Of a DNA stretch of 64,000 bases, positions 35,855 to 44,980 are shown piece after piece. The notes below the pieces were generated by a model that saw only the letters and a list, made by a program, of their open reading frames with translations, ran no database searches and was not told the DNA's origin. The stretch covers positions 372,001 through 436,000 of the forward strand of contig CAVPHU010000001.1 of assembly GCA_963704815.1 (NCBI GenBank). Direction: 5' to 3'. Positions within the stretch are counted from its first letter, which is position 1. Each line of letters starts with the position of its first letter. This DNA comes from DATKWD01 sp963704815 (GTDB lineage: Bacteria; Actinomycetota; Acidimicrobiia; Acidimicrobiales; Salinilacustritrichaceae). The position numbers were made by a program, and so were the translations under genes.

Positions 35855-36682
35855 GTGACCTCGGGCTGGATCGAGGTCGGCGAGGACGTCTGGTACCGGC
35901 GCTACGAGCCCTGGGACGTGAACGTCGGTGTCGTGCGCGGCGCCGACGGGCTGTGTGTCGTCGACACCCGTGGCTCGCACCCGCAGGCCCGACAGCTCCT
36001 CGACGATCTCGGGGCGCTCGGTCCCCGGGTCGTCGCGGCGGTCAACACCCACTGGCACTTCGACCACACGTGGGGGAACGCCGGATTCAAGAGCGCAGGC
36101 GCCGAGCTCTGGGGTCACGCGTCGCTGCCGGCCACGATGCGCCGGTGGTTCGACGACGTGCGCGAGTCGCTGGTGTTCGCCGACCCGTCGCTCGAGGAGG
36201 AGCTGGCCGATCTGTCGTGCACGCCGCCCGATGTCCTGGTCGATCCGGTCCGGGTGGTCGACCTGGGTGATCGCGGCGTCGAGGTCCGGTACCTCGGAGC
36301 GGGACACACCGACGGTGACGTGATCGCCGTCCCCACCTCGGCACCGGTGGTGTTCGCCGGTGACCTGGTCGAGCAGGCCGGCCCACCCGCCTTCGGCGAC
36401 GACAGCCATCCGCTGAGCTGGCCGGACACGGCGGCCAACCTGCTTGCACGTGTCGACGACGACACGGTCGTGGTGCCCGGTCACGGCACCGCTGTCGACC
36501 GAACCTTCTGCGACGAGCAGCGAGAGGCCATCGAGACCGTGGCCATGCTGTTCCGCGAGCTGCACGCATCCGGCGTTCCCCTCAAGGACGCGCTCCGCGA
36601 GGGCCAGGGTCGCTGGCCGGTCGCCGAGGAACGTCTGGGCGAAGCCGCTCTCCGAGCCTACGAGGCGCTCGGTCGGCCATGA
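35855..36682 (+). CDS. MBL-fold metallo-hydrolase
   Basis: 275 residues from GTG 35855. NTHWHFDHTWGN carries the HxHxDH metal motif, GAGHTDGDVIA the second-metal His, VVFAGDLVEQAG the bridging Asp, and VPGHG the final His. Family members include glyoxalase II and lactonases, and the substrate cannot be read. The C-terminal 70 residues are a helical tail. It lies 8 bp after the cyclophilin gene. Confidence 0.88.
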   Translation: MTSGWIEVGEDVWYRRYEPWDVNVGVVRGADGLCVVDTRGSHPQARQLLDDLGALGPRVVAAVNTHWHFDHTWGNAGFKSAGAELWGHASLPATMRRWFDDVRESLVFADPSLEEELADLSCTPPDVLVDPVRVVDLGDRGVEVRYLGAGHTDGDVIAVPTSAPVVFAGDLVEQAGPPAFGDDSHPLSWPDTAANLLARVDDDTVVVPGHGTAVDRTFCDEQREAIETVAMLFRELHASGVPLKDALREGQGRWPVAEERLGEAALRAYEALGRP

Positions 36683-36689
36683 TGGGCGG

Positions 36690-37469
36690 GTGACCGCGAC
36701 CGCCGACCTCGAGGTGGCGCTCGCGCTCGCCGACATCGCTGACGCCATCACGCTCCCGGCGTTCGAGCGGGGCGAGCACCGGGTCGAGATCAAGGACGAC
36801 GGTACGCCGGTCACCGACACCGATCTGGCAGTCGAAGCGGCGATGGTCGACCACCTGTCCGCCGAGCGCTCGACCGACGGCATCCTCGGTGAGGAGGGGG
36901 GTCAACACGGACCGGCTGATCGGCGCTGGATCCTCGATCCGATCGACGGGACGACCGGGTTCATCCGGGGCACCCCGTCCTGGGGGACCCAGATCGCCCT
37001 CGAAGTCGGGGGTGTGTGCGTGCTCGGGGTCACCTCAGCGCCCGAGCACGACTCCCGGTGGTGGGGCGAGGTCGGCGTCGGGGCCTTTCGCCGGACGCCG
37101 GCAGTGGACGGCGAACCCATCACCGTCGCGACCGAGCACTCCTTCGTCGACGCGATCGCCTGCCGCCATCCCCCGGGCGCCGACCCGACGCCGGTCGGCG
37201 ACCGGATGGGCGAGCTGTTCGAGCTGTACGAGGCCCGACCTCACGGGGTCCTGCTGGTCGCCGAGGGTGTGGTCGACATCTGTGTCCAGGACCGTGGCGC
37301 CCCGTGGGACTACGGCGCGTTCTCCGCCATCGTGACTGCCGCCGGCGGACGGTTCAGCTACCTCGACGGCTCGACCGAAGTCACCCAGACCGGCCCCGGG
37401 CTCTTCACCAACGGACTGCTCCACGACGAGGTCCTCGACGCGCTGCGTGGCCTCGACAGCCGGACCTGA
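36690..37469 (+). CDS. hisN: Inositol-monophosphatase family, histidinol-phosphatase-like
   Basis: 259 residues from GTG 36690. The metal motifs are complete: GEEGG (Glu), DPIDGTTGFIRGTPSWGT, and WDYGAFSAIVTAAGG. The family splits into inositol-phosphatases and HisN-type histidinol-phosphatases. The short loop after DGTTGF and the W-G-T follow HisN closely, so histidine synthesis is the more likely job. The symbol is tentative. 7 bp after the MBL gene. Confidence 0.82.
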   Translation: MTATADLEVALALADIADAITLPAFERGEHRVEIKDDGTPVTDTDLAVEAAMVDHLSAERSTDGILGEEGGQHGPADRRWILDPIDGTTGFIRGTPSWGTQIALEVGGVCVLGVTSAPEHDSRWWGEVGVGAFRRTPAVDGEPITVATEHSFVDAIACRHPPGADPTPVGDRMGELFELYEARPHGVLLVAEGVVDICVQDRGAPWDYGAFSAIVTAAGGRFSYLDGSTEVTQTGPGLFTNGLLHDEVLDALRGLDSRT

Positions 37470-37495
37470 CGACCGAGCGGGCAGAATCGAAGGCG

Positions 37496-39115
37496 ATGCC
37501 CGACCATGCCATCGCCCCGCTGCTTCGTGAGGTCGCCGCACGGCTCGGGTCTCGCGATGCCCTTCGGTGGCGTGACCGAACCTGGACCTGGCGGGAACTG
37601 GACGACCGCTTCAACCAGTTCGCCAACACGCTTCTGGGCGCCGGGATCGGTGGTGACGTCCACCACACCGGGCTCGCAGGGTGGGAGAGCCCACACGATC
37701 ACGTCGCCATCATGGCGACGAACAGCAACGAGTACCTCGAGGCCATGTTCGGGTCCTTCGGCGCCCGGGCGGCGCCGGTCAACGTCAACTACCGCTACGT
37801 CGCCCACGAGTTGCACCACGTGCTCGCCGACTGTCGAGCGAGCGCGCTGGTGTACCACGCCCGCTACGCCCCGGTCGTCGAGGAGGTACGCGGCGACCTG
37901 GAGCACTTGAAGCTGCTCCTGCAGGTCGACGACGAATCCGGCAAACCGCTGCTGGCGGGCGCACGCCCGTACACCGAGACGGTCGATCGCGCTCCCACGT
38001 CGATCCCCGCCGTCGCGCCGTCGCCCGAGGACCACTACGTGCTCTACACCGGAGGAACGACGGGGAAGCCCAAGGGCACCCTGTGGCGCCAGAGCGACTT
38101 CCTCCACACTGCGCTGTCTGTTCGCGACGACATCGACACGCTGCTCGCCCGAGCCGAGCGTCGCTCGCTGACCGTGCTGGCCACTCCGCCGTTCATGCAC
38201 GGTGCCGCGCACTGGAACGTGCTGTCGGGCTGGATCGGGGGCGCCACCGTGGTGATCCAGGACGACCCGACACGACTCGACCCCGCCGATGTGCTCGACA
38301 CGGTGGAGCGCCATCGGGTCTCGTCCTTGCTGATCGTGGGCGATGCGTTCGCGCAGCCCCTCCTGGCCGAGTTGGAGTCGGGCCGCGGTCACGACCTCTC
38401 CTCCCTCCGGTTCCTGCTCACCGGGGGTGCCGTCCTGTCGGCCGACGCCAAGGCCCGGTTCCTCGAGGCGATTCCGGGACTCCGTGTCGTCGACCTCCTC
38501 GGGTCGAGCGAAACCGGCAATCAGGGCACCCGGTCCAGCTCGACGGCGGCCGACGTCGGAAAGGACTTCGAGCGGGCCGAGACGACGGTCGTGCTGTCCG
38601 AGGACCGGGGCCGGGTGCTCGGTCTCGACGAGGACGAATGGGGGTGGCTCGCCCAGTCGGGCCGGGTGCCGCGTGGCTACCTGGGCGACCCGGCGAAGAC
38701 GGCCGAGACGTTCCCCGAGGTGGACGGGGTGCGCTATGCGGTGGCCGGCGACCGGGTGCGACCCGGCCCGGAGGGCACGTTCGCGTTCGGTGGACGCGAC
38801 TCGGTCACGATCAACACCGGTGGCGAGAAGGTCTTCGCCGAGGAGGTCGAAGAGGCGCTCCGGGCTCACCGGGCCATCCGCGACGTGACCGTGGTCGGCT
38901 GCCCCGACGACCGGTGGGGCCAGGCCGTGACCGCCGTGGTGTCGCTCGTCGGCGACCCCTCCGACGACGAGCTACGGGCCGCGGCCGCCTCGGCCATCGC
39001 CGGGTACAAGCTGCCGCGGGCGTTCGTCCGAGTCGACGAGGTCGTCCGCAGCCCGAGTGGCAAGCCCGACTATGCCTGGGCCCGGCGCACGGCGGTTGCG
39101 GCCCGGGAGCCATGA
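37496..39115 (+). CDS. Acyl-CoA synthetase, FadD19/FadD17-like
   Basis: 539 residues from ATG 37496. YVLYTGGTTGKPKGTLWRQSD is the adenylation P-loop in the form seen in mycobacterial FadD19/FadD17-type ligases, some of which activate steroid side chains. VVDLLGSSETGNQG, GRDSVTINTGGEKVFAEE and PSGKPDYAWA complete the motifs, with the catalytic lysine at the last. It probably activates a large hydrophobic acid. It overlaps the GNAT gene by 4 nt. Confidence 0.87.
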   Translation: MPDHAIAPLLREVAARLGSRDALRWRDRTWTWRELDDRFNQFANTLLGAGIGGDVHHTGLAGWESPHDHVAIMATNSNEYLEAMFGSFGARAAPVNVNYRYVAHELHHVLADCRASALVYHARYAPVVEEVRGDLEHLKLLLQVDDESGKPLLAGARPYTETVDRAPTSIPAVAPSPEDHYVLYTGGTTGKPKGTLWRQSDFLHTALSVRDDIDTLLARAERRSLTVLATPPFMHGAAHWNVLSGWIGGATVVIQDDPTRLDPADVLDTVERHRVSSLLIVGDAFAQPLLAELESGRGHDLSSLRFLLTGGAVLSADAKARFLEAIPGLRVVDLLGSSETGNQGTRSSSTAADVGKDFERAETTVVLSEDRGRVLGLDEDEWGWLAQSGRVPRGYLGDPAKTAETFPEVDGVRYAVAGDRVRPGPEGTFAFGGRDSVTINTGGEKVFAEEVEEALRAHRAIRDVTVVGCPDDRWGQAVTAVVSLVGDPSDDELRAAAASAIAGYKLPRAFVRVDEVVRSPSGKPDYAWARRTAVAAREP

Positions 39116-39660
39116 AGCGGCCGACTGCGGTCGGTGCGGAGGTCTACCTCCGCAAGCCGGCGCGTTCGGATGCCGACGAGTTCGTGACCGCCGCGAGTGC
39201 CAGCCGATCCCTGCACGGTCGCTGGGTCCACCCGGCGACGGACGCCCGCACCTATCGCCAGTGGATCACGCGAGGAGAGCGGCACGACACCGAGCAGTTC
39301 CTCGTCGCGCTGCGAGACGACGACCGCATCGCCGGATTCATCAACCTCAACAACATCATTCGCGGGAACCTGGGGTCGGCGTTCCTGGGCTATTCGGCCT
39401 TCGTGCCCCATGCAGGCAGCGGCCGGATGTCCGCCGGACTCGACCTCGTGCTCGAAACGGCGTTCACCCAACTCGGCCTGCACCGCCTCGAAGCCAACAT
39501 CCAGCCCGGCAACGAACCGTCCAAGGCACTGGTGCGGCGGGCCGGCTTCCGCCTCGAGGGCTACTCCCCCGACTACCTCCGGATCGAGGGGGTCTGGCGC
39601 GACCACGAGCGATGGGCGATCCTCGAAACCGACTGGCGCGGACGCAAACGGGCAGACTGA
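39112..39660 (+). CDS. GNAT N-acetyltransferase, RimJ-like
   Basis: 182 residues from ATG 39112 (ATGA overlap). VYLRKPARSDADEFV is the usual N-terminal strand. DRIAGFINLNNIIRGNLGSAFLGYSAF and the later FTQLGLHRLEANIQPGNEPSKALVRRAGFRLEG give the acetyl-CoA-binding and C-terminal motifs of the RimI/RimJ group. The target could be a ribosomal protein or a small molecule. Confidence 0.88.
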   Translation: MKRPTAVGAEVYLRKPARSDADEFVTAASASRSLHGRWVHPATDARTYRQWITRGERHDTEQFLVALRDDDRIAGFINLNNIIRGNLGSAFLGYSAFVPHAGSGRMSAGLDLVLETAFTQLGLHRLEANIQPGNEPSKALVRRAGFRLEGYSPDYLRIEGVWRDHERWAILETDWRGRKRAD

Positions 39661-39663
39661 AGG

Positions 39664-40560
39664 GTGCCGACCCGGACCTATCAGCCCGACCGCGAGGTCG
39701 ACTTCCGTGCGACGCTCGGTCCGCTGAACAACGGTCCGACCGATCCGATCAGCCGATTCGCCGCTGATGGCTTCTGGCGGACCATCCGGCTGGCCACGGG
39801 CACGGCGACGGTCCAGATCCGGCCGATCGACGACGGCGCCTTCGGCATCGAGGCGTGGGGCGACGGCGCAGACGAGGCGCTCGCCCTGGCACCCGACTGG
39901 CTCGGAGCCCGGGACACCGAGACCTTCGTGACCGACCACGAGCTGGTCGGCGAGCTCCATCGCCGGCATCCCGGCCTCCGGATCGGGCGCAGCGGCGACG
40001 TCATGGCCGCGTTGTACGTGGCGATCTGCGGGCAGAAGGTCACCGGGACCGAGGCCCATCGGGCGTGGCGCCAGCTGGTGACGACCTACGGCGAGGCGGC
40101 CCCCGGCCCCGCCGACCTGCACGTCGCACCCGACGCCGAGCGCCTGGCCGGTGTGCCGTACTACGACCTGCACGTCGTCGGGCTCGAGAAGAAGCGGGCC
40201 GACGTCGTGCGCCGGGTTGCGGCGGGGGCTCGTCGACTGCAGCGGGTGGATGACCTGCCGCTCGACCAGGCCCATCTCCAGCTGCAACAGATCGCCGGTA
40301 TCGGGCCGTGGACGGCCAACGAGGTCGCAGCAGTGGCCCTCGGCGACGCCGATGCGGTCAGCGTCGGCGACTTCCACCTCAAGAACCATGTCGCCTGGGC
40401 ACTGGCCGGGCGCGAGCGGGGCACCGACGAGGAGATGCTCGAACTGCTCGAACCGTTCGCCGGCCACCGCGGTCGGGTCATCCGCCTCCTGAGCCTGGGC
40501 GGACTCTTCGCGCCGCGGCGCGGTCCCCGCACGGCCCCGCGCGACATCAGCCGGATGTAG
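39664..40560 (+). CDS. AlkA-type DNA-3-methyladenine glycosylase (HhH-GPD)
   Basis: 298 residues from GTG 39664. The HhH motif LQQIAGIGPWTANEVAAVALG is followed by VSVGDFHLKN, with the catalytic Asp of the GPD element. The N-terminal AlkA_N-like domain is short. It removes alkylated bases from DNA. There is no iron-sulfur cluster C-terminus (no Cys4). It is 3 bp after the GNAT gene and converges with the HNH gene. Confidence 0.85.
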   Translation: MPTRTYQPDREVDFRATLGPLNNGPTDPISRFAADGFWRTIRLATGTATVQIRPIDDGAFGIEAWGDGADEALALAPDWLGARDTETFVTDHELVGELHRRHPGLRIGRSGDVMAALYVAICGQKVTGTEAHRAWRQLVTTYGEAAPGPADLHVAPDAERLAGVPYYDLHVVGLEKKRADVVRRVAAGARRLQRVDDLPLDQAHLQLQQIAGIGPWTANEVAAVALGDADAVSVGDFHLKNHVAWALAGRERGTDEEMLELLEPFAGHRGRVIRLLSLGGLFAPRRGPRTAPRDISRM

Positions 40561-40597
40561 CTGCCCCTCGACTCGTGCCCCGGATGGGGTGCCGCCG

Positions 40598-41828
40598 TCA
40601 GGCGGCGGCCTCATCTGGGGGTGGTCGTCGGTGTTGTTGGAGTTGGAGGCGGTGGCCGATGGTGTCGGTGAACACGGGTCGGCCGGTGTCGTTCATGTGG
40701 ACGTGGAGGTGGCGGTGGTGGATGCGTCGGTGGTGGTGTCGGCAGGCCAGGACGAGGTTGGCGACACAGGTTTTGCCGCCGTTGTCCCACCAGATGATGT
40801 GGTGGGCGTCGCATTGTTCGGCGGGGACGTCGCAGCCGGGGGTGCCGCAGGTGGGCCCGTCGCGGGCGACCAGGGCGGTGCGCATGGCTTCGGTCGCGAC
40901 CCGGGCGGTGCGGCCGAGGTCCAACAGTTGGCTGCGTGCTGAGAACACGGCGCGGGTGAGGTGGGCGTCCTCGGTGAACATGGCGGCGATCGACAGCGGC
41001 AGGATGGTGCCGTTCGGGGCCAGATACTCCAACGCCCCGTCGGGGTTCTCTCTGGCGTGGATGACGACCAGGGGCTTGCGGCGTCGGGTGTTGGTGGGTG
41101 CGGCCGCGCCGAGTCCGACGAGTTCGGCGAGGGCTTCGGCGCGGCGCTGCGCCGGTGAACGATCCAGGGAGGGGTCGGAGGGGTCGGTGGCGGCGCGGTG
41201 GCGGTCGCGGCGGAACAACTCGTCGGTCTTTTCCGCGTAGCGCGGCATCGATCTCCAGGCCTCGTTCGATGCCGAAGTCGCCGTTGAGTTTGAAGCGGTC
41301 TCCGACCTTGGAGAACGACACCTCGTCGGTGTCGGGGTCGCGGGGCTCGTTGCCATCGGGGTCGTTGGCCAGCAGCCAGCGCTGCACGACGGTGTCGAGA
41401 TCGGCGGCTCGGAGCTTCTCGGCGTGGCCGACCAGCAGCTCTTCGTCGCGGCTGAACGCTGCGTAGGTGCGGGGCTTGGTGCAGCGCACCAGCAACCGGG
41501 CATGGTCTTCGGTGATGCGCCCCGCAGCGAACGCGTCGGCGACCAGCGGCATGCGTCGCAGCGCCTTGGCCAGATGGGCCGAGGACGCGGCGGTGCGGGC
41601 CCCGATGCCGATCTGTGCGGTCAACCAGGACTTCGCGGTCGGGGCGAACTCGAGCAGATGGAGCCCCCGATCTTCGAACTCGCCCAACGTGGCGAGGGCG
41701 GCCGCCCGCACCCTGGTGGTCAACTGCTCGAGTCGAGCGAGGCGACCGGTGAGGGCTCTGCCGTCAAGGGATTCGAGATCCTGGCCGAGCCATTCCTCGA
41801 GCTCGATGCCCAAGGCATCAGAACTCAT
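40598..41828 (-). CDS. HNH endonuclease with DUF222 (13E12-type, one frameshift near 41240)
   Basis: From ATG 41828, preceded by TAGGGT at leaderless spacing. The N-terminal two thirds (ELEEWLGQDLESLDGRALTGR, QIGIGARTAASSAHLAKAL, LVRCTKPRTYAAFSRDEELLVGHAEKL) is DUF222. The C-terminal HNH domain reads CGTPGCDVPAEQCDAHHIIWWDNGGKT and CRHHHRRIHH with the catalytic His and zinc Cys. A G too many at about 41240 splits the two parts. Homologous genes are often multi-copy in actinobacteria and are associated with mobile or repeat elements (M. tuberculosis 13E12 repeats). About 409 residues. It marks the edge of a looser region. Confidence 0.85.
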
Positions 41829-41835
41829 GAACGAC

Positions 41836-41841
41836 ACCCTA
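41836..41841 (-). promoter_or_regulatory. Candidate -10 hexamer for the HNH gene
   Basis: TAGGGT on the minus strand, 7 nt before ATG 41828. Confidence 0.5.
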
Positions 41842-42071
41842 CCCGAACACACGTTCGATCACAACCCCGATCCGAGATTCCTTCGACGTCGCCGCCGATT
41901 CCCGTCGATCACTTCTGCGCCCGCACTCGAGCGATCGCTGCCGGCGCAGACCCGGTCGCCAACCCCTGAGGAACCGGCGATCGGGTGCCCCACCAACCGG
42001 CACTTGGAGATTGCCTCGGCCAGTGCCTGGCAAGGTCCACGGCCACGAGGGAGCGATCCGGTGTCACTGGT

Positions 42072-42077
42072 TACTGT
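42072..42077 (+). promoter_or_regulatory. Candidate -10 hexamer for the lipoprotein
   Basis: TACTGT ends 6 nt before GTG 42084. The 242-bp stretch from 41829 to 42071 holds nothing else I can call apart from the opposing hexamer at 41836. Confidence 0.45.
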
Positions 42078-42083
42078 CGCGCC

Positions 42084-43284
42084 GTGAGAAGGCTGTTCCT
42101 GAGCGTTGCCGTGGCCCTGTTGGCGGCGGCATGCGGTGTCGGGTCCGACAACGGCCGCGCCGCTGAGGTCGAAGAGCCGGTGGAACGACCGACGCAGGCC
42201 GAGCTCGACTTCACTTCGTCGGCGGACATGTTCGCCGCGTTCGACGACTTCGTCGTCGGCGTTGACTCCGGCGGTATCAGCGAGGGTCCCGAGGGGGTGA
42301 CCATTGACCGGGCCGACGCGGCGAGTCCTGGACCTGACCGAAGGATCGGTCGCGGAGATTGATCTTGCGGGGACGGGTCATGTCACGCCACTGGCGCTGC
42401 ACGGTGACGCCGCCGGTGCGGTGGTCGTGATCGTCGATTGCCCGGTGGAGCCGACCGGCGAGAACGAGGCGTGCGACGACCCGTCCTACGAGTCGTACCG
42501 ACTCACCGGTCCGTCGACTGGCTGGGCCGAACTCGATCTGGGCCTCGACGCGATCGCGGGTGAACCGATCGGTGTTTCATCGATGGCGATGTCGGCCGAG
42601 GGCCTGACCATGGTGATCCGCGCCCAGGAAGGCGATCGGACCTTTGGGGTGCTCTCGGTCCTCGAGGGCGACCGTTGGCGCGGCCAGAACGGACTGACCG
42701 AGGGCACGAGGGAAGCGTGCCGAACCAGCCGGTTCACCTATCTCCTCGTGCACGACGCACCTGACACATCCGGGATCACCCAACCGGTGGTCGTTCAGCG
42801 GCTCGGCGGCACCCGAGACGTCCTGACCATCGACGTCCCGCCGGTCGCAGAGCTCTTCGGGGCTCCCCAGGTGGCCCTTGGCTGCGACGCAGACGGGGCG
42901 GTGCTCGTGAGCGGCCGGGTCGGCGACGAACCCCCGATGGTGTATGAGTTCGGCGACGACCTCGGCGAGTGGCACGAACGGCCCGATCTCGTCGGTGGCG
43001 AGACCCTGTCGTTTCCGCCGGTCCGTTCAGCGCCCGCCGGTGCTCAGCTCACCTGGTCCAACGTCACCCGCCCCGACGAACCCTTTCCGACGACTGTGAC
43101 AGTCACGGCGCGGGTCGGCGACGCCGCAATCAACACGGTGGTGCCGATCGACGCGGTCGCGGTTGCTCGACCGAGCAACGGCGACCTCGTGTTCCTGCCC
43201 GGTCCGCCGTGCGACGAACCCGAAAGCTGCGCTGACCCGAGTGCGCGACTCGCCGAGGTCAGGATCATCGATCCCTACCGCTGA
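42084..43284 (+). CDS. Lipoprotein of unknown function (one frameshift near 42325)
   Basis: From GTG 42084 a short signal sequence MRRLFLSVAVALLAAACG ends in lipobox AAAC with Cys17. The frame is lost at about 42325 and regained with RVLDLTEGSVAEIDLAG. The mature part is rich in beta structure with repeated ELDLGLDAIAGE and LSVLEGDRW-type units and three Cys-pairs (VDCPVEPTGENEACDD; GPPCDEPESC), suggesting an extracellular propeller-like fold. Codons in the middle are a little less GC-rich than neighbours. About 399 residues. No family recognised. Confidence 0.65.
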
Positions 43285-43604
43285 CTCCTCTCAGTTCTTC
43301 GCCGGCATTCACGGCGTCGGAGTGTGGTGAGCGAGCATGCATCTGCCGAATAGGACACTCGTCGATCAGGGACGCGCTCCGCCAGGATGGCCGCCCGCCG
43401 CTCTACTACGTGCGTAGAGGCGCCAGCCGTGGCTCCTGATCGTCTCACGAAGCTGGACCGTGCGAGAAGTAGTGCGGCCGGGACCTGTAGGCAGCGCCCA
43501 CTGCCGGATACCGGGCGGCGCTGCACAAACACGCGACGATCCCGTCTGATCCACCCGTATGGGCACATCTTCAGGGGGCATCGAGGTGACCTGGGTGACC
43601 TGCA
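43285..43604. other. 320-bp intergenic stretch
   Basis: I see no convincing gene. The short open frames on both strands here are not supported by start signals or conserved motifs. It holds the 9-bp direct repeat described separately, just before the cupin gene. Confidence 0.6.
43585..43602 (+). repeat. Two perfect 9-bp direct repeats before the cupin gene
   Basis: GGTGACCTG occurs at 43585-43593 and again at 43594-43602, back to back, ending 2 nt before ATG 43605. It may be a regulator-binding site, or it may support the alternative ATG at 43617. Confidence 0.55.
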
Positions 43605-43931
43605 ATGCTGAGACGCATGATCAAGCGAGCGATCGACCGGTCCGGCAAGGGCTGGTTCGCCGGGCCATGGGACGGCGAAGTTCCGGTGGCACTCGGCTAC
43701 GCCGACACCGGCGTGAACGAACTACATGTTCATCAGTCGATGTACGAGATCTACTTCGTGGCTCGGGGAACCTCCGTCGCGCTCGTCAACGGCGTTCCTG
43801 TGAATCTGAATCCCGGTGAGCTGCTGGTCGTCGAGCCCGGCGAGGTCCATACCTTCATCGAGAGCAGCAGGGACTACTTGCACTTCGTTGTCCAGACGCC
43901 CTTCGTGGAGGGCGACAAGGAGCCCAGGTAG
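43605..43931 (+). CDS. Cupin-domain protein
   Basis: 108 residues from ATG 43605 (or 96 from 43617, MIKRAIDR). Single cupin barrel: ELHVHQSMYEIYFVARG gives metal-ligand His-x-His and Glu, and GELLVVEPGEVHTF the second His, both hallmarks. Small cupins bind metals and can be isomerases, dioxygenases or regulators. No known partner is adjacent. The upstream tandem repeat suggests regulation. Confidence 0.8.
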   Translation: MLRRMIKRAIDRSGKGWFAGPWDGEVPVALGYADTGVNELHVHQSMYEIYFVARGTSVALVNGVPVNLNPGELLVVEPGEVHTFIESSRDYLHFVVQTPFVEGDKEPR

Positions 43932-44190
43932 CGATTCGACGGATCGATCCGCACCTACTGCCGGATCTGCGAGCGGCGTGCCCGCTGGATATCGCTCTGG
44001 CACGTTGCCAGCGCCTGGTGGGTCAGCGTCGGGGTTCGTCTCGGGTCATCCTGCACACGGCGAAGGGAACGTCGTCCCGCAATCCGTCCTCGCCGTCAGC
44101 GATGCCACGGCTGCGGATCTCGCACGTCGCGCATGCCGATGCGTGCCATGGCCGCTCGGGACCGCCGATCGTGCTGCGCGATCGTGGGCG
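43932..44190 (+). other. Degenerate region before a truncated hydrolase
   Basis: There is no intact gene. The 259 bp may hold decayed coding sequence for the missing N-terminal half of the following hydrolase, but I see no recognisable motif (no HG or GxSxG). Confidence 0.4.
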
Positions 44191-44670
44191 ATGGGCACAC
44201 CGATGGCCAAGGTGCCGATGATGATGCGGCTCGGATCGCCCGCACCCTTGAAGGCGATGATGGTGCACATGCCGATCAACGCATCGGCCGTGAGGACGAT
44301 GCTCGAACAGGTCGGCATGAAGCGGGCCATCGAGTCCGGAACGTTCGATGACGACATGCTCGCCTGGTCCGTTGCCGTCATGAAGCACACCGGCACCTTC
44401 AAGTCCGAAACGGCCAACAACACGTTCATCTCGCTCAAGGGAGAGAACCCCGAGTTCCTGTTCACCGACGACGAACTCCAGCGCCTGGACATGCCGGTGC
44501 TGTTGTTGTGGGGCGACGAGGACACCAACGGCGGCCAGCACGAAGCCGAAACGTTCGCTCACCGGCTGCCGAATGCCAGCCTCGAGATCGTGCACCAGGC
44601 CGGCCACGCACCCTGGATCGACAAACTCGAATTCTGTGCGACGAAGACCCGCGACTTCCTGCGCGGCTGA
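44191..44670 (+). pseudogene. C-terminal fragment of an alpha/beta hydrolase
   Basis: 159 residues from ATG 44191. It carries the second half of an alpha/beta hydrolase: MPVLLLWGDEDTNGG (acidic residue strand) and VHQAGHAPWIDKLEF (catalytic His). The oxyanion HG and nucleophile GxSxG halves are missing, so the protein cannot be catalytic on its own. The 5' ATG-rich stretch (MAKVPMMMRLG) is unlike an ordinary start. It most likely is a remnant or the product of a deletion. One indel or mis-assembly upstream could also be responsible. Confidence 0.65.
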
Positions 44671-44683
44671 TCGACGACGCCAA

Positions 44684-44711
44684 CCTGTGGACAACTCGAG
44701 TTTTCCACAGG
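44684..44711. repeat. 28-nt imperfect palindrome with two inverted DnaA-box-like sites
   Basis: The 28 nt are symmetrical apart from one base pair. TGTGGACAA (44686-44694) is the reverse complement of TTGTCCACA, the actinobacterial DnaA-box consensus, and TTTTCCACA (44701-44709) is one mismatch from the E. coli-type TTATCCACA. The central ACTCGAGT is also a palindrome. It could equally be a strong transcription-stopping hairpin after 44670, though no T run follows. Confidence 0.5.
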
Positions 44712-44745
44712 GTTGCGCCTCTTCCTCCTCACAGGGACCGGGTCG

Positions 44746-44751
44746 TACGGT
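44746..44751 (+). promoter_or_regulatory. Candidate -10 hexamer for the small ORF
   Basis: TACGGT ends 6 nt before ATG 44758. Confidence 0.45.
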
Positions 44752-44757
44752 GAACCC

Positions 44758-44979
44758 ATGGCGACGTTCGAGATCAGACGCAAGGACGGCGAGGTCGAGA
44801 CGCTCGACGGCGCCGACGCCTACCAGCAGGAAGGCCCGATGACCACGTTCTTCCGCTGCGGCGACGGGCGCTCGGTCATCGACGTCTGGAGCACGCGGAT
44901 CGCCTCGTTCCGCACGGCCGATCTGGTGTCGGTCCGCCGGACCGAGACCGTACGGTCGATCGCCGCCGTCCCCGCCTGA
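44758..44979 (+). CDS. Small protein of unknown function
   Basis: 73 residues. Reads as a compact beta-rich domain (ATFEIRRKDGEVETLDGAD, FFRCGDGRSVIDVWSTRIASF) with one cysteine and no signal peptide. The correctly placed -10-like hexamer supports it. It lies next to the palindrome with DnaA-like boxes and converges with a GT39 gene 1 bp away. Confidence 0.55.
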   Translation: MATFEIRRKDGEVETLDGADAYQQEGPMTTFFRCGDGRSVIDVWSTRIASFRTADLVSVRRTETVRSIAAVPA

Positions 44980-44980
44980 G

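Noticed and set aside
43285..43604. Small open frames on both strands in the intergenic gap
   Set aside because: They have no start signals, no recognisable motifs, and overlap each other.
44684..44711. Chromosomal replication origin
   Set aside because: Only two box-like sites and no dnaA, dnaN or gyrase genes nearby. An AT-rich unwinding element is missing.
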